Shown here: one piece after another, positions 62,996 through 64,000 of the stretch
How the letters are laid out: the number at the start of each line of letters is the position of its first letter
Position numbering within the stretch: position 1 is the stretch's first letter
NCBI GenBank assembly: GCA_002418765.1
Contig: DIET01000038.1
Location: 39,504 to 103,503 of the forward strand
Reading direction: 5' to 3'
Source: Peptococcaceae bacterium UBA5767
Lineage (GTDB): Bacteria; Bacillota; TC1; UBA5767
Length of the DNA stretch: 64,000 nt
The notes under the pieces: model-generated
The model's input: the letters and a program-made list of their open reading frames with translations, nothing else
Told to the model about the DNA's origin: nothing
The model's database searches: none
Translations under genes and position numbers: made by a program

Positions 62996-63598
62996 ATGAC
63001 AGAAATTTTTCTCATGCGACACGGACAGACCCAATGGAATACAGCCAAACGATTTCAGGGCAGTATGGATATTAAGCTCGATGATACTGGTTTACAGCAA
63101 GCTGCAAAACTTAAGCAACGTTTATCGAAGGTTGATTTTCAGGCAGTGTATACCAGTGATCTTCAAAGATGCAGCCTGACTGCCCAGATGATAGCCAAAG
63201 ATCGTGTTCTTCAAGTTTATGAAATGGAAGAGCTTAGAGAGGTCAGCTTTGGGCATTGGGAAGGCCAAAATTACGATCTGCTAAAAAGAGATCTTACTAG
63301 TGGAGTGAAAGCCTGGTTCGACAATCCCAGCAAGCAGATTATTCCTGGTGGTGAGACGGTTGAGCAGGTCGAATCTCGGTTGCATCAGGTCAAGAATCAT
63401 ATTATGGCGAACTATATGAACCAGCAAGTAGCGATTGTTACTCATGGAGCTCTATTACGCTATTTGCTTTCTTCTTGGTTGCATTTGCCTTATAACTTCT
63501 GTTGGAAATGGGATATTGACAACGCATCCATCAGTGTGATTCGTTGGGAAAATGATATATTTCACTTGCAACGATTGAACGATTGTGCACATTTATAA
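62996..63598 (+). CDS. Histidine phosphatase family protein (phosphoglycerate-mutase-like)
   Basis: A 200-residue histidine phosphatase. The catalytic RHG triad is in FLMRHGQTQWNT (His9), the second pair in YTSDLQRC, EEL near 81 and the C-terminal VTHGALLRYLL histidine. Such proteins include CobC (alpha-ribazole phosphatase), broad-specificity phosphatases and GpmB-like enzymes; nothing nearby points to cobalamin synthesis, so the substrate is open. AAGGAG precedes the start. Confidence 0.88.
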   Translation: MTEIFLMRHGQTQWNTAKRFQGSMDIKLDDTGLQQAAKLKQRLSKVDFQAVYTSDLQRCSLTAQMIAKDRVLQVYEMEELREVSFGHWEGQNYDLLKRDLTSGVKAWFDNPSKQIIPGGETVEQVESRLHQVKNHIMANYMNQQVAIVTHGALLRYLLSSWLHLPYNFCWKWDIDNASISVIRWENDIFHLQRLNDCAHL

Positions 63599-63649
63599 AT
63601 TTATTGTTTTCTTTTCTCTGTTGGCTGTTATATAATGATTGAGGAATCT

Positions 63650-64000
63650 ATGAGAATTATTGCTGGTAAACGAAAAGGGATGCAGTTAAAAGCACCTGCT
63701 GGGATGCTGACAAGACCTACCACTGATAGGGTTAAAGAGAATATTTTCAATTTGATCCAGATGAATATCCGCAATCGGACTGTATTGGATTTGTTTGCGG
63801 GTACGGGTGGAATGGGTATCGAGGCGATGAGTAGAGGGGCAAAAGAGGCGATCTTCGTTGAGAAGGATCGCCATGCTTATGAGGTACTATGTGAAAATTT
63901 ACATAAAGTCGATGATTTATGCCCGTATGATGTTTTTTGCTTAGATTCTTTGTTGTACTTACAAAAGGCTCAAATACAATTTGATTTGATTTTTCTTGAT
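63650..64000 (+). CDS. rsmD: 16S rRNA m2G966 methyltransferase, 3' end outside the window
   Basis: The first 117 codons are present. MRIIAGKRKGMQLKAP is the family start; RPTTDRVKENIFN, the SAM-binding VLDLFAGTGGMGIEAMSRGA and FVEKD follow; the frame is cut at DLIFLD, just before the expected DPPY motif. ATG 63650 has GAGGAAT upstream, and a TATAAT (63631-63636) lies 14 bases before it. Confidence 0.93.
   Translation, partial: MRIIAGKRKGMQLKAPAGMLTRPTTDRVKENIFNLIQMNIRNRTVLDLFAGTGGMGIEAMSRGAKEAIFVEKDRHAYEVLCENLHKVDDLCPYDVFCLDSLLYLQKAQIQFDLIFLD

Noticed and set aside
1..64000. CRISPR arrays, insertion sequences, prophage or integrase genes
   Set aside because: No regularly spaced repeats, transposase or phage proteins were seen anywhere in the window.

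Overview
The window is a dense, low-to-medium GC chromosomal segment of a Gram-positive Firmicute, most likely an anaerobic member of the Clostridia. The basis is: strong AGGAGG-type ribosome sites, TTG/GTG starts, a PP2C/PASTA-kinase/RsgA/Rpe operon, a clostridial-type citrate synthase, a Gram-positive LexA box (CGAAC-N4-GTTC) before dinB, an FMN riboswitch before ribU, and an AmmeMemoRadiSam locus. Genus cannot be fixed from the sequence alone. I see no insertion sequence, prophage, CRISPR array or rRNA; one tRNA-Leu(CAG) is present.

Layout. 1-8.5 kb: glycogen block (glgC, glgA, glgP and a GH13-GH77 fusion). 8.7-13.0 kb: a four-gene cassette of unknown function: a multi-pass membrane protein, a radical SAM/SPASM-like enzyme with an unusual cysteine spacing, a cysteine-free 477-residue protein that begins with a KIRKDFVTNSSSTSF motif, and an unrecognised soluble protein. 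mutY overlaps its end. 14.5-18.7 kb: an OYE-type oxidoreductase, then a znuA-znuC-znuB-zur zinc operon with a perfect Fur/Zur-type palindrome over its promoter. 18.7-22.3 kb (minus): an APC permease carrying universal-stress domains, and citrate synthase. 22.7-31.3 kb: tRNA-Leu and mixed small-molecule enzymes (folB, an acetamidase-like protein, an ADP-ribosylglycohydrolase, a HAD hydrolase, a FetAB-like exporter, a NYN protein, a glycerate kinase, an N-formylglutamate amidohydrolase-like protein). 31.3-32.9 kb (minus): SOS-type dinB unit. 33.0-35.3 kb: AmmeMemoRadiSam genes, with the dioxygenase-like and AMMECR1 parts encoded separately.

35.4-48.8 kb: a secreted beta-propeller protein, an FNT channel, and a BMP-family nucleoside-type ABC transporter (ATPase, two permeases, lipoprotein). 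Immediately after it lies a striking second BMP protein that is membrane-anchored and has a degenerate cytosolic DnaJ-like domain. A LacI regulator, a flavoprotein and a deoxyribonucleotidase-like HAD protein follow. TGTAA-N4-TTACA palindromes occur both before the transporter operon and in the lacI upstream region, which suggests one regulon.

49.0-64.0 kb: housekeeping genes in the usual Firmicute order: priA-def-fmt-(zinc peptidase)-rsmB, uppP on the opposite strand, a KtrB/TrkH potassium transporter-rlmN-prpC-prkC-rsgA-rpe, then FMN-riboswitch-ribU, a histidine phosphatase, and rsmD running off the end. The best candidates for undescribed biology are the 8.7-13.0 kb radical SAM cassette and the J-domain/BMP fusion at 43.7 kb.
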